Origin: Melanocharis versteri
Lineage: Eukaryota; Chordata; Aves; Passeriformes; Melanocharitidae
Direction: 5' to 3'
Assembly (NCBI GenBank): GCA_013397845.1
Contig: VZTG01006028.1
Span: 62,001-126,000, forward strand
Length of the DNA stretch: 64,000 bases
Within the stretch, counting starts at the first letter, position 1. Every line of letters begins with the position of its first letter. The notes under the pieces were generated by a model that searched no databases, was not told the origin of the DNA, and was given only the letters and a program-made list of their open reading frames with translations. The translations under genes and the position numbers were made by a program. Shown here piece after piece: positions 9,992 through 24,000 of this stretch.

Positions 9992-12059
9992 AAGTGGCAG
10001 ATCCCTTTCAATGTTTTTGAAAACTAAACGCATTGTTGCTTTGAATACTGGACGAAGGGTGTGGGGATTGTTTCCTTTAAAAAGTTTACTCGTTACACTG
10101 CAGCGCATGTGAGTAACGACACAGGTACCTTATCAACACCGTTTGCTACCGCTGTGAACAGCAACTTCAAAAGCAGCAGGGGCTTTCATGCTGGCCTGCA
10201 GCCTCTGCCTTCCCCCTCTCCAAGTCCTGCCTACACATTAACTTCTCCTCCTGAGGGAAAAGTGGGTTTGTTCTGTTCTTCCTAACTGCAAGCCCTGAGC
10301 TGGCTCTCACCACAGAACACTGCTCTGCAGCAGAGAGCCAACAGCAGCACCTCTTCTCTACTGTACAAGTTCGTAGTGTTGCTGAGCCTGGATTTATCCA
10401 TCAGGATAAATGAAGGATAGTCGTAAGGTAAAGTGAACAACACCATACACCAGGATCAGGGAACGTATGGTCCTCCTGAGCTACTTGCAGCCCAGCACTT
10501 AAAATCTGCAGGTCTGAATCTAAGTACCAAAAATCAAGCTTTGTTTCTAACCAAGTGGCCGGTCATTAAAAAAATGCTGAACAGCTCCAGCCTTTGTTCT
10601 CAGTGGCTCTGGGCTGAGCCATATCATCCACATACAAACACCCAGACAGAAAGATCTGGGTAACTGAGTTCTTGCTGACTTCATGGGAATCTCTTTTCAG
10701 TCAGAGAGCAGCTCTCTAAGCAACCAGCTATCAGGGGTTATTTTCCTAAGTCTGTTTTTCTAGACCTTTAAAGTGTAGATTTAAGATCCGTGTGCTTACC
10801 TGAATTAAAGATTTGTTTTATAAACTAGTATAATACAGAAAGCAAAGTTCCTGGGGATGGCTCTGCTGGAATACGTTAAGCAGCCAACACAGCAGTAGAT
10901 GCTTTACCTTCTCTACCACCAAACACCACCCCAGCATGTCAGCTGGAGCAGAGCCCTGGCTGCAGCGAGTCTAGATCCCAGGCTGAAGGAGGAGCCAGAA
11001 ACGGAAGGTTGAGAAGGAGAGGGAGGCCTAAAGCAGCTTTTGGGAATCCCCAGCCCTACCACACTGCTGTGAGCCACCTAGTTTATGTCATCCTGCAGAG
11101 CACAGGTTCCTGCACCAAAAACTGCTCTGCAGTGTCCCTCTGCCTTGTGAGCCAAAGCCCTGCTGATTCTTCAGCTATTGTGTTCCCCCCACTCCCCTTT
11201 TGAACCCTTCTGCCCCACGTGGGCCTGCTGAGCTCAGACCAGCACTGCCCAGCCTGCCCGTGGAGCTGCTGCAGCTGCCACAAGCGCCAGGGACAGGAAC
11301 TCCCCCAGCTCCCACAGCAAACACACCCACTCTGCCTTCTGCTCCCTGGAGACCCAAGTTCTGCTGTTGCCTGAAGTAGATGAACTAAGGCCTAATACAA
11401 AATGATGTCCCAGAGCCCAAAAAAGAACAATCAGCAAACCCATCCTCCTATGAAATGACAGGCTGGGAAAGAGCAACCGTGTATCAGCTCAGCTGCTGCA
11501 GCACTGGAAAGCATTGTAACTTGTGTGTGAAGGGCTTGAAATGATCCTCCAGAACAACTGGAGAGCTGGTCTCACTCTCCCAGAGGCCCTAAATGCCTGG
11601 AGAGCTTCCCAACATCCCTGCACTCACGACTGCTCACAAACACTTCTTTAGGAAGGGCAGGAGACTAAACCCATCAGACTTGCCTGTGAAACATATAAAA
11701 ATGGAAGAGAATCTCCCTTTTTCCAGCAGCCAGGCATTTACCAGAAACAAGCTGTGAATCAAACCAAGCCAAAATGGACACATCCATTGTAGGAAAACAA
11801 TTAAAAACTGCATTGATTACATTGTAAAAACAATTAGACCACCCATCTCGGGTTCTGCAAAAGGTCTAAATTGTACTTGCATTGCAAACCCCACCCTGGG
11901 TTATCATGGAAACACGGCTAACATGAAGGCTCTGAAATGTCCTGGAGTCCATCACAATGTCACATCCAACGGCAGATGGTGGTCTGGATTAGAGATGTAG
12001 TTCTTATGAAGCTGGAAAAAATCCTTCCCCCCTCACAACAACAGCAGGGAATGTGAGTG
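9965..12059 (-). other. STK25: STK25 3' UTR (inferred)
   Basis: Sequence between the stop codon and the AATAAA on the minus strand at 9989-9984. It contains no CR1 and no long frame. The length of about 2.1 kb assumes this is the first and main poly(A) site used; none closer was noticed. Confidence 0.6.
9984..9989 (-). terminator. STK25: STK25 poly(A) signal AATAAA
   Basis: The plus strand reads TTTATT at 9984-9989, which is AATAAA in the STK25 sense. A GT/T-containing stretch (ggtgtaactgtgttatt) follows within 30 bases, as expected for the downstream element. Confidence 0.6.
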
Positions 12060-12099
12060 TCAGCGGGCAGAGGTCAGGTGGTTCCGACTGTGTGAAAAC
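12060..12099 (-). CDS. STK25: STK25 last coding exon and stop
   Basis: The acceptor is ttccttgcAG. One base completes Arg414, then FSHSRNHLTSAR and TGA at 12062-12060, matching the human ending FSHNRNHLTSTR closely. The intron separating it from the previous exon (12100-14866) holds a 1.2-kb CR1. Confidence 0.96.
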
Positions 12100-15000
12100 C
12101 TGCAAGGAAGGATTAACAAGGGAGAGCTGGTCAGTACTGGCTGTCTGAAGCTCTCACCTGGAATGATGAGCAGCAGGTCTGTGGGGGAAGAGGTCAGGTT
12201 GGGTGGGTCTGTCCCTGCTCCCATTGCCACACAGCCAGTTTTTGCTAGATAAAGTCCTGAGAGACAAAACCAGCACTTTAACAAAAAGCCAAGGCAGTTT
12301 GACACTTTTTCAGGCTTTCAAGATTCAGTTTTTAACCTAGTAAGAAGTTTTCTGCGCTAGTGTTTTACAGTAAGAAACCAACCAGGTCTTTGAGGTTTTG
12401 CAAGCCCCCCCAAAAAAACAAGTATCTTGTGCTTCTGCCCTGTCCAGTAGTGTCATTTCTAGGCTGACAGAAGTGAATGATGCTGAAACAACACATCTAT
12501 GAGCACCTCCTGCTCAGTCAGAGGCTCAGGTTTTACAGGGATCACAGGACACCTTCTGTGACCTCTATGGTCAGCCAGAAGAATGAGTGCTCTCTTCCTG
12601 GCATTAAGTGATTATCAGATGAGGGTTCTACACAGTCCCATGGTATATTTGCTTGGAAGCTTGAATGATGTAGAAACAGAAGCCCTCCAGGATGGCCATT
12701 ATATTTGGTCCTTAATCTCTACAGCTCTTCTTTGCTTGACAGCAGCATGTACAGGACAACCAGGGGGTCAGGCCCAGACAGCACAGGTTTAGGAAAGGAG
12801 GGTCCTGCATGACCAATCTGATCTCCTATGACCAGGTGACCCGATTAGTGGATGAGGGAAAGGCTCTGCCTGTAATCCACCATCTCAGACAGCATTCTGC
12901 TGGAGAGGCTGCAGCCCACAGCTTGGACAGGTACACACTTTGCTGGCTTAGTAACTGGCTGGATTGGCTGAGTCCAGAGAGTGGTGAGGAATGAAGTTAC
13001 ATCCAGCTGGGACCGATCACTTGTAGGGTACCCCAGGGCTCAGTGTTGGGCCCAGTCCAGTTTAGTGTCTTTATCCATGATCTGGACAAAGAGATTGAGG
13101 GCCCCTTTAAGTACATTCACAGATGACACCAAGTTGGGTGGGCAGGAAGGCTCTGCAGAGGGATCTGGACAGGCTGGATCCATGGGCTGAGACCAATGGT
13201 GTGAGGCTGAACAAGGCCAAGTGCCAGGTCTGGCACTGCAGTCACAACAATCCCCCGCAGTGCTACAGGTTTGGGGCAAAGCAGCTGGAAAGCTGCCTGG
13301 TGGGAAAGGATGGGGATGCTGCTCAACAGCAGCTGAACATGAGCTGGCAGGTGTGCAGGTGGCCAAGAAGGCCAGCCACTGTCCTTGTGGCAGTAATAGG
13401 GTGGCAGCAGGAGCAGGGCAGTGACCAACCTCCCCTGTGCTGGGCACTGGTGAGGCCACAGCTCGAGTCCCGTGTCCAGTTCTGGACCTCATGACAAGAA
13501 GGACACAGAGGAGCTGGAATGTGTCCAGGGAAGGGAAGTGAACTGAGAAAGGGTCTGGAGCACCAGGAGTGTCTGAGGGAGCTGGGGGGGCTCAGTCTGG
13601 AGAAAGGGAGGCTCAGGGGGGACCTTCTGGCTCTGCACAACTCCCTGACAGGAGGGGGCAGCCAGGAGGGGTCAGGCTCTGCTCCCAAGGAACAGGGACA
13701 GGACGAGAGGGAAGCTGTGCCAGGGGAGGTTCAGGTTGGGAATCAGGAAGAATTTCTTCATGGAAAGGGTTGTCAAGCATTGGAATGTGCTGTCCAGGGT
13801 GTGGTTGAGTCACCAACCCTTGAGACGTTCAAGAGACAGCTGGATGTGGCACTCAGTGCTCTGGTCTAGTTGACAGAGTGGCGATCAGTCAAAGGCTGGG
13901 TTCCATCTTGGATATCTTTTCCAACCTTAATGATTCTGTTCTATTCAAGGGGTACTTGAGTTACAGGGCACAAACTTTAACCCACTAGAAAGAAATGCTT
14001 AGAAAGCTAAGTTCAAGGGTGTAATGACTGTAAAGCTCGGGTTGTGTTTATAGGGGCAGCCAGAGCACAGAACAGCTTTTTTGGCCACATGTATGGTAAA
14101 ACACTTCCAGCCTGCTAACCAGGGAGGAGCCAAATGTTATGTTTCTCTCTTGGTAAGGAAAGGGTGAGATTTAGGATAGCAGGCTGTGAAAGGGAGGAAA
14201 GCCAAATTCATGCTAAATAAAACCTGACAAATTGGTGACCAGGTTAGCTGTGTTGGTACCTGCAACATATGGACTTGACTGGACTTGCTGCCAGCAGTGG
14301 AGCCAAGTTTGACCCGGCAAAGAACTAAATTCTACCAGACTACACTCCTTCACTGGTTTAATAAATAATCCTCTTTGGGAAAAGTACACTTTCCTGTATA
14401 CCTAAAGGTGGGCAAGCAGTGACTAGCTGCACGTAGTGCTTTAAAGCACATTCCTTGCAATGGAACAGGTATTTATTAACAGAAACTCTCTATCCCAGAA
14501 GTGATCCCAATGAGATTTTGCATAGTCCTTGCTGCCTGGGTAATGGGACCAGCAGGACATCATATGTATACAGATATATGTGCAAAATGAAGGTGGCAAG
14601 CAGCATCTTTCTGTGCCCTGCAACATAAATCCACACTACAGAAACCTGTCCAGTGTGAGGAAAGACTTCTGAGGCAGAAGAACTGTTTCCATTGACTGAA
14701 AGCAGTTAAGAGAAGTGCCATAGGAACTATTAAGGCAGCTGTCATCAATATCCACTTTTGTCTGTCTTGACTGCTTGGCACCAACCTTTGCACAGCCACG
14801 GAGCACAACAGCTGTGTGGTTCAGTGCTGGGCTCTGCCCCAGCTCACTCTCAGGACACCCACTCACCTTTGGACCCGCTCCACCATGTGCGCTATCAGTT
14901 TGTCAGAGATGCCTGGGCAGGACTCCTCGGCCAAGCTAAAGGCATTCTCCAGCTCCTCCATGGCTCCCACATTGCCTCCAGTCTGCTTGTGCTTATCTTT

Positions 15001-18000
15001 GAGCTGCAACCCAGAAACAGGGCATTAGGTCCTTATTTTGTTGCAGAAAGCACTGGTCAAGAAGTGCAGCACTGACATTAAGGCCCCTTCCCTCTTAGTA
15101 TGACTCCACCAGGGTGCAGGAGGGCACTCACATTCCATTTAAACAAAGCAAAAAGAGCTCTTTTTGTAGGTCAGGAAGGTAGAAGTCTAATGTCTGGGGT
15201 TCAAATTTGCCTCCAGGTACTAATGGCAATCGAAGTCCTTACCTAATAGGATGTACTCTTAAACTAAATGTTGTAAGAAATGGACCAACAGCCCTGAAAA
15301 CTCATAAGCAGTAAAAGCACAAAGAACTCCAGGTGTATCTGAAGCAGTACAATCACCTTTGCTGCTAATGACAGCCCAGCACCCAGACACACACAGAGGC
15401 TCACAGGCAGGTTGGGCAGAATATATCCAACACCAGGAGTTAGTCACCACCACTTTTAATAACCGCAGACAAGTCTGAATTGCTTCCAGAGACTTGGAGG
15501 CCAAGGCAGACAACTGCCACACCAGGGATCCTGAGCCCCTTGGCCTCCAACACTCCTCTCTAAGAGAGCTCTACTCAAAGGGGCAGGGGAAGAAAGCCCA
15601 CGCACCAAGACCTCCACATGCAGCACCCCCCTCAGTTCACATCTCTCATGGTCAGTGCACCCCGACCAGGCCTCTATTGCACATGTTTCCAGTTGTTAAC
15701 TTGAAACAGCTACACCTCTGTTGAGAAGGAATGCCTGACAGGTCACTGGTGCTGAGCCTGAAGGAGCCCATTGCTGGAAATCCTACATTTCCACCCCCTG
15801 CAGCAGTTCCCCACCCCCTTCCCACAAGCTGCTGCTGTGACAGCCCCTTCCCCAAGGCACCATCACACAAGGAGCTGAACAACAATCAAGCATCTTGTTG
15901 AACACGCAACATCTGCCAGCTTACCACTGTCCAGTTCAATTAAGCTCTCATTAGGCCTTGCTGATTAAAGTGCTTTACATAAGCCTCACAGTTCTTTGCC
16001 TCAATTCTAGGATCAGCCTTTCCTGTTGCTGGAGCTCACCTTTTCTACGTGCTTGGGAAAGCAGAACAATGTGAATGCTAATCCCCAGCTGCAGTCATTC
16101 CTGTGCACCAAGTCCCTGGCTGGGAACAAACAGTTCTCAGCAAAAAAGGGCCGCTGCCTCCTCAGTGGGGCACCTGTTCCCTACCACAAAGCTGTGGGAA
16201 CAACCCACGCACACCTCTGCTCAGTCAGAAGTGGCAGGGGCATGGAGGGCAACTCAGTTACACATCAGGGATACAGATTTCTGAGGCCAAAAATAGCTGT
16301 GATGCTAAAGCCAAGGACTTGATGTCTACCTACCAAAGGCTGCCCGCCTCGGAATAAGCACAGGGTCTGTCCTGGAGGTAAGATGTCAGTTTATCATCAG
16401 CCTTTGATGCCAAGCCCCTGACCTTCAGCTTGCCCAGCAGCCTGTGATGGGAGCAGTGTGTGCTGGGCTGCCTCCTCCCACTGCAGAAGAGCTCTCTGGA
16501 GGCAGGAGTTAGAGCATTGCACTGAGCTCAGCCTTACTAGGCCCAAACGTCATTTTACCTCCCTGCCCCACAATGTTTCCAGATTTGCCCACACCTGTTA
16601 ATGACTCCTCACAGGCCATTTTCATTATTAACATCCAGTAACACACATGCAGGGAAGGTAGATGAAAGACTACAAAGAACATCTCAGTCAGATTTCCATT
16701 CACAAAGCCCAGCTTCAGCCCCTTTAGGGAAAGAGGGGATCAAGCCTAGCTGGTTTAAGATGCAATCATACAACAGTGAGGAGGACAAAGTCTTCAGTTC
16801 TAGTTTCCTACCAATAGCAAAGAATAACACATGGAATCAGCAGCAAAGCAGATTTCCAGCCTGGAGAAGTTTTCTTTCAAGCCCCCTCTACTGCACACAA
16901 AAGCCACGTTATTTCCGAGACTGCCCAGAACCCTTCCTGCTCCCAATTTCACTCAGTGAGATCTGCAGAGCCAGCAAAAATCTAATCAAAGCTAAGGGGG
17001 ATTAACAAACTGGGGCAAGGGAATCAAACTAGCAGAAATGAAATGTCTGAGAAGCCACTTCCTGCCTGGAACTGGTGCAGCAAGGTGAGTGAGGAAAAGC
17101 ACAAAAACACCTTTACAGCCACAGCCCTGAGCACTCTGCCCCAGGAGCTCCTAACCCAGACAGAGACCCAGACATCAGTGACTGTGCTGCACAAACAAAC
17201 TGCATCACAAACCAACATGGTTTTAATGCAGTTTCATCTCACAGCTCTAGGCCTACAAGACTCAGGTCACTGGCCTCATGCTCCGACCTCTGAAAGTCAA
17301 GCCCCGTGGAGCACAGAAGAGGCTGGTTAGATAAACTCCTGATTTCCAAAGTGGAGAGGTCTCAAGAGCCTGCTGATTTCAGAATGACCTCTGGTTCCTG
17401 CCATGCAGCAAACCCTCTTTCCACATAGCAGTAGACCTGAGAAAAGAGAGTTAAGTCTGGAAACTATCCCTGGAAAAAGCACATGGCCTCTGCTGGGCCA
17501 TGCCATCAGGATCCAGAAGAGTAACTCCTCAGGACCAGAGAAAGGGTGTCTGTCACCAGCATCTCAAGAACAGAACCCTGACATGCAGCATCTAATTGAT
17601 TTCTTCCAAAGCATAATCTCCTTTCCTACCCTTCTGCTGGAAAGAGCAACCAGAGCTCATAGACAGCAGCCCCCTTATGATTATCCTCCTCTTGCCTGAC
17701 AACATCACCCAGCTGGAAAGATGAGCTGTCACCTCTGTGCTGATGCAGACACCATCCTACTGTTAATGGCAGCTCTTACTTCAACTCCACATCCCCATCC
17801 AGACCACAAGGCAGGGGAACTGGGTAGGTTTTCTAAACACATTTTCTCTGCCTGCCTTCCAGAAGCTAGGTGGCAGGGAACTCCTTGGTCTTGGTGTGCT
17901 ACCAACAGCTGTCTGTACAGATCAAGAAATGGCCTAGTAACCAGCAAAGCCAATTCCTGCTCTAACCCACCAACCTTCTCCTCAGTAACTCTGCTGTGGA

Positions 18001-21000
18001 CAGCAGCACAGCAGGAGGGCAGGGGACATGCACAGTGACAGGCCAGCTCAAGTACCTATCTGCTCTGACAGGAGCTGCATTTCAGGCATGGACATCAGAG
18101 TCTGGAGCTGCCTAGGCAGCAGCAAGCCCAAGATGCAGGCAGGAGACAGATCCTTCTCTGTGAGATCCTCACCAGAAGACAGATTACCAGAAGGGTAATG
18201 CCTTTCTTCCAAACACAAGTGTTTCCAGGAGGACACGCCAGGGACACACTCACTCACTTTCCCCACACATGGTCAAGCCCTCTGAACTGGTACAAATGCT
18301 GCAGAGTTCCTCAACCCTACTAGCTACCTCACCACACCTCCCTTCTCCAAATCCTTTCCGTTTACTTATCTATGTCAGGTATCTCTTCATCTCCAACCAG
18401 CAGAGACACCAAGAAAGTTCTACTCACCTCCCCAAATACTGGGTGAACAAGTGTGGAGAGACACTGTGACCGTGGTTGCCTCTTGATGGGCTCAGTAGGC
18501 TGGAAAGCAACAAGAAAAGAAGTTACAAGCACAGGCAAAAGCTCCCAGGGCAAACGAAGCACTAAGCCTTTGGTGAATTCACAGCATCTCCACGGCAATT
18601 CCATCATCGGATCTTGGGAAAGCCACAAGTCACAGTACCCTGATGACGTAGAAGAGGCAATTCTGGAGCACCAGCCCTTGGTGCCAGACTGAAGTAAATT
18701 TCAGACGAGTGCCTGGTGGCTTCCCCAAGACATCCAAAAGCTCGTGTTAGTTCAGTCCACTTCAGAAAGACCAGACAGCACACAGACCTTCTGAGAACCA
18801 TGAAGAGCCATTCCTTTGTGCAGCTTGCTCAAGGAATTGGGGCGAATGGTTGGTGGGAATGTCCAGATTGGACCCTGGTCTCCATCCTCTGCGTCTCCAT
18901 CACTGCAAATGAAAAGGGGAAAGTTGAGACAAAGCTTCAGCTCCTTACATTGAGGGTTTGCCCATACTTTCCCAGAATCACAAGTTCTCCCCACCTGACT
19001 GCCATATTGCTGCAGGCCTTCAGGCTTTCCCCTATCCCAGAAAAAATTATGAAGAGAAACCACTTCAGTCTCTACAGCACATACACAGCATCAAAGAGAT
19101 CTGAGCTAAGGACTACATTGTGTTTCCAAATCACCACATTCACCTCTCTGATCCAGCCAGCTTGGAGAAGTTTCTAGTGCTAGCTAAATTTAGGAGAATT
19201 TCAAGACAATCCAAGCTCACAATATGAGGAGCCAGGCTTAGATGTTAGAAGCCAATCTCCCCAAGCCCTTGGTCACTCAAATTGCTGCCACTGCAGGTGT
19301 AGAGCAGCTCTGTGACACCAGTCTGGCAGCAAAGTGCCCTTTCCCCACCCAAGGCCCATAACTTGACTGTCCTGCATAGCAGCACAAAGATTTACCCCCA
19401 AGTACACATACACACAAACACAGCTCTTGCCACAGTTAGTAAAGCCTGGGGCTCTTGTAGTTTATGAAATGTGCATAAAATACAGGCAACAAGAGCCCTG
19501 TTCCACTGGTTACACGCAGACTAAATGTTTGGTGTCAGTACTCTGATTCCTTACGCTCTGCAAAGAGGCTCCATAGGGTAAGACCAGAACAGAGAACTGG
19601 GTCCCACTGAACAGGAGGCGACAGCCTGGCTCTTCAGGCAGCGCTCACTTGCTCCCACAAACAAAAGCTCAAAGGTAAGATCTCAGGTGGGAAAAGGACC
19701 TGAGCTGTTTGCAGTAGGCAACCCTGAGGCAAGCAGGGGCACCCCTCCATGCAAAACATGTACGTACATATCAGAATCACCAGAACTGGAATCTTCTCCA
19801 TGGCCCTCTGACTTCCAGCGCTTGAATCGATCGATCAGCTCCATTAGGAATGAGGTTTTCTTGGTGTAGCGTGTGATGAACTTGTGCTTTAGCAATTCTT
19901 TAGCTGTTGGCCTCTGGAGCAGACAAGGAAAGCACGTCACCTCTAACCATCTCTGCACTGAACACGCAACTCACTGACTTCAACTGGAATCACAGAATAT
20001 CCTGAGCTGGAAGGGATGCACATGGATCATGAACCCCAACTCCTGGCCCTGCACAGGACAGCCCCCAACAATGCTACCAATCCCCAACAACGTGCCTGAG
20101 AGTGTTATCCAAACGCTCAGTGAACTCTGGCAGCTCCGGGGCCATGATCACTGCCCTTAGGAGACTGTTCCAGTGCCTGACCACCCTCTGAGGGAAAAGC
20201 CTTTTCCTGATATCCAGCCCAAACCTCTCCTGACACAGCCTCATGCCATTCCCTTAGGTCCCATTGCTGGTCATCAGAGAGAAGTGATCAGTGCCTGCCC
20301 CTCCACATCCCCTCATAAGGAAGTTGTGCCAGGCTCATGTGTCCATCCTGTAAGCTCAGCCATTCTCTCTCTCCAGGATTCTGGCACCTTCCTGTTGAAG
20401 GAATTTTTGATCTCTGCTGACCTTTACCCAAATTCACAGGTGGGCAGCAATACTCACAAATCTAGGATCCTTATTGAGGCAGGCTTCCACAAACTCCTTG
20501 AAGGGCTTGCTGTGGTGACCCTCAAGTGTTGGAGGGTTGTTTTTGGGGATGAGGAAGAGAACCCTCATAGGATGCAAGTCAGAATTTGGAGGCTCTCCCT
20601 TTGCTAGTTCAATGGCTGTAATCCCAAGGGACCAGATGTCTGCCTGGAAAAGAGAAGAAGAACAACACAGAACAGCAAGGAGCAATTCTACAACATGAAA
20701 GCACAGTTTTAGGACAGCTAATCACATAAATCAGATGGGGCATTTCACGTTTAATACACAAACTTCTCCAGCAGACCCTGCATCACAACAGAAAAGAATA
20801 ATTCCTGCAGTAAGCAGCACTTCCAATCCCTGTTTCTGTCCTAGCACCACCTCACGTATAGCAGCCCCAAGTTGCAATTCTCCTGCTGCCAGCTCACCTT
20901 GAAGTCATAAGCAGACTGTTTGATGACCTCTGGTGCCATCCAGAATGGAGTCCCCACAAAGGTGTTTCTCTTGATTTGGGTGTCTGTCAACTGTCCAGCC

Positions 21001-24000
21001 ACCCCAAAGTCAGCCAGTTTCACATCTCCTTGCTCCGAGAGCAGCACGTTGGCAGCTGTACACACAAACAAGCAATTAAGTCTGCTGGCCTCTGAATCAC
21101 CTCCAGCCCACACAGAACTGAATACTGAGCGGAGCCCTCCCATGCCATCCTCCTTCACCCCAGTGATAACCCTCAGCCTGGATTTCCAGCCTCAGACCCA
21201 CTCACATGCTTTGAGCTCCACTGGGTAACATGGAACAAGCTCATGCACTTTGTTGGATCAGAAAGGGAATATTGCTAAGGTAAGAGCATGGAGTAGATGT
21301 GAAGGACCACACCAAGCAGATGTGACTCCTGGCCACACAGCCTCTAATACTTTTGATATTTTTTCCAGAGTAGCATTCAGCACAGGTTAAATAGCAGTTC
21401 CTTCTAAAGAGCTCAAGTTCCACTCTTGTACCAGTTCCCACTCACTCATAAGACTGTAACATTGTGCAGGTTTGGGAATGGGGGTTTTCTGCAGGACTCT
21501 TCATTCTGAGACCCTACCTAACAACTTTCAGCATTTCCCCACCACTGGCAGCAACAGCCCTATACATCTCGAAGTGCTAGAAATGTGCAGTCTCGCATAC
21601 ACAACGAAATCTTTTCTCCCAATCTCCCTGCAGGAGGTTTCTGTGCCCTGCCTGCTCAAAACCCCTCCTGCAGCAGGATGGAGCAGTGAGCATCCAGCAC
21701 TGGCCCAGCTCCACAGCACTGGCCCAGCTCCACAGCACTGGCCCTCCATCCTCCTGCAGTACTTTGATGCTCTGGGCTCGCTGTGACACCGCTCTTCGGG
21801 AGGCAGATGCCAGCTCTCTCTACTCTACACGTGGCCAGTGACTATAAAAACCTGCAACAGGATAAGCTGACACAAGCTGCCCTGATTTTCTAGGGCTGTG
21901 AACCCTGCATGAGGACAGCTCACTTCTGCTCTGGGCTACAACCACAATAACCAGCACACACACCCTCGGGGTCCAGCAGCAAAGCAAATGTCCAGACACA
22001 AGTCAGTTAACATCTGAGCACGCCTTTCATCGACTCCTTTGCTTTAGCTCCCTGACTGTCCAAACTCCAAGTGCCAGAGGAGAGCTACAGATCCTTACTG
22101 TTACTCTAAACTCTAAAGATAGGAAAAGCATGAATCATGATACAGTGACGAGCATCGGATTCAGAAAACAGCAACCCAACAAGAAAAGCAGCACCGAGAA
22201 ACAGTCTTTGAAATCTTGCAGATTATGGTGGAATATAATACCTCTGAGTACTAGGTTACTAACATCCCTTACAAGAAAGGGAGCTGAGCTCTCCAATCTT
22301 ACCTTTGATGTCTCTGTGGATCTTCCTCTCTGAATGTAAATAATCCAAACCCTTTAGGATTTCTCTCAGGATGGTAGCTATATAAGTCTCCTCCAGTGGG
22401 CCTGGCTTCAGCTGATAAAAGGCAGAAAGATTACTTAAAAGAGGGTGACTGATGCCTTGCATTTTCCAGGCTCTCAGTCTGTTACTTGGAAACCTTGGCC
22501 AAGCAGGTTGTACTCAGCAAGAAGCACCTTCCTGCACATCTGATACACGTTACAAGCAGAATGCTGGTCTTTGCACCTGGCAGCATTCAATGGAAAAACT
22601 TCGGAGGATTTTCTGCTAGTCTATCAGTTTGTTAAGGACTTCCTAAACAAACAGCAGTTAATTTCTCACACTGGCCTGGAAATACATTGGCCAACAGAAC
22701 ATTTTAACAGTTTCCCTTGTTCAGGTCTCTCTGGTAGCATGCAAGTACTGAATTTCAGCCTCTGAGACATCAAGCCTCAGGCTGTGGAGTACTGTATCAA
22801 AGCTCTTCTCCTTTCCATCAGTTCTCCTCTAACCAAGCCCTGCCTTCTCAGTGCAATAACTGAGGTTCTGACACTCAGATAACTTCTGCTGATGGCAGCC
22901 TCTCACTACACCTTCCTCCAAGTCACTGTAGGCTCAGCAGTTTTCCCTATGTGATTAGTTATTGCTCTAGAAAAATGGGCATTATTGTCCTAAAGAGAAG
23001 AGAAAAATACTGTGACAGAATACAATGCAGCAGACCTTTGCCTATGGGTATATTCTGCATTTGTACTCTCATAAAATTTGGGGTAACTTAATCATAGACC
23101 ATGTCTTTACTGAGCTACGTGAGCACTGAGCAATACCATGAGCCTGACTGGTGAAGTACAGATTTGCACTGCTCAAAACCAACTGGCTGTGCTCACTTTT
23201 CAGTTCACTGGCTCTTTCCATCATACAGCAGCACAGCATGCTGGACAACAGAGCTGGGACAGCTGAGCTCCATGAAAACATTCCCTCCGTCCTGGGATGA
23301 GCACAACCAACATGTCTGTCCTGAACTGCTCACCCCTCAGGCACAGGGCTGCCAAAAAGATGGTATGTGCCAAGTGAGTGTCTGGCTTGTGGGCATTTCA
23401 CAAACCAAGTCTTCAATCAATATTTTTCATACTCCAGAACTTGCCACTTACTCACCAAATCCAGGGCTGAACCTCCTCCCAGGTACTCCATGATTATCCA
23501 CAGCTTAGTGCCCTGCGAGCAAGAGCACAAATCAGGAGCAAAGACAGTAATAAAAGCAGACAGAAAAGAGAAACGCTCTGAAACACTCATGACACAAGAG
23601 TAGTCTTGTACACAATCCAAGAGATGCTGCACACTGCAGCTCTCAGGGGCTTAAGGAAGGAGCCCCAAGCTCCCTCTTCTCTGCTGACACAGCGTTACAG
23701 AGGTGGACCTGCCTTCAGCACATTCCTAACTCTCAGTCTGCAGTTTTACCCGAGCAAGTGCCCCTCCAGACACCAGACTGCCCAGCCCACAGATAAGCTT
23801 ATTCCCAGGTTGGAGCCCTTCAGCATCTCTCCAGCAGCTCATCCAGCAAAAGTCCTTCTTGGGAATGGCAGGGCAGCATTGCAGCCTTTGATCTCATTAA
23901 CAGGGCTGCCAGCTTGAAGGGTACAATCAGCAAGACACTCCTACTCCTCAAAGAAGAGATTTCCATGCTGAGGTTCACAGGGTCCCAACAGAAGATAAGC

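Noticed and set aside
12809..13869. Multiple frames of 60-150 codons that might look like a small gene
   Set aside because: They are pieces of the CR1 reverse-transcriptase ORF in shifted frames, with the CR1 3' tail following.
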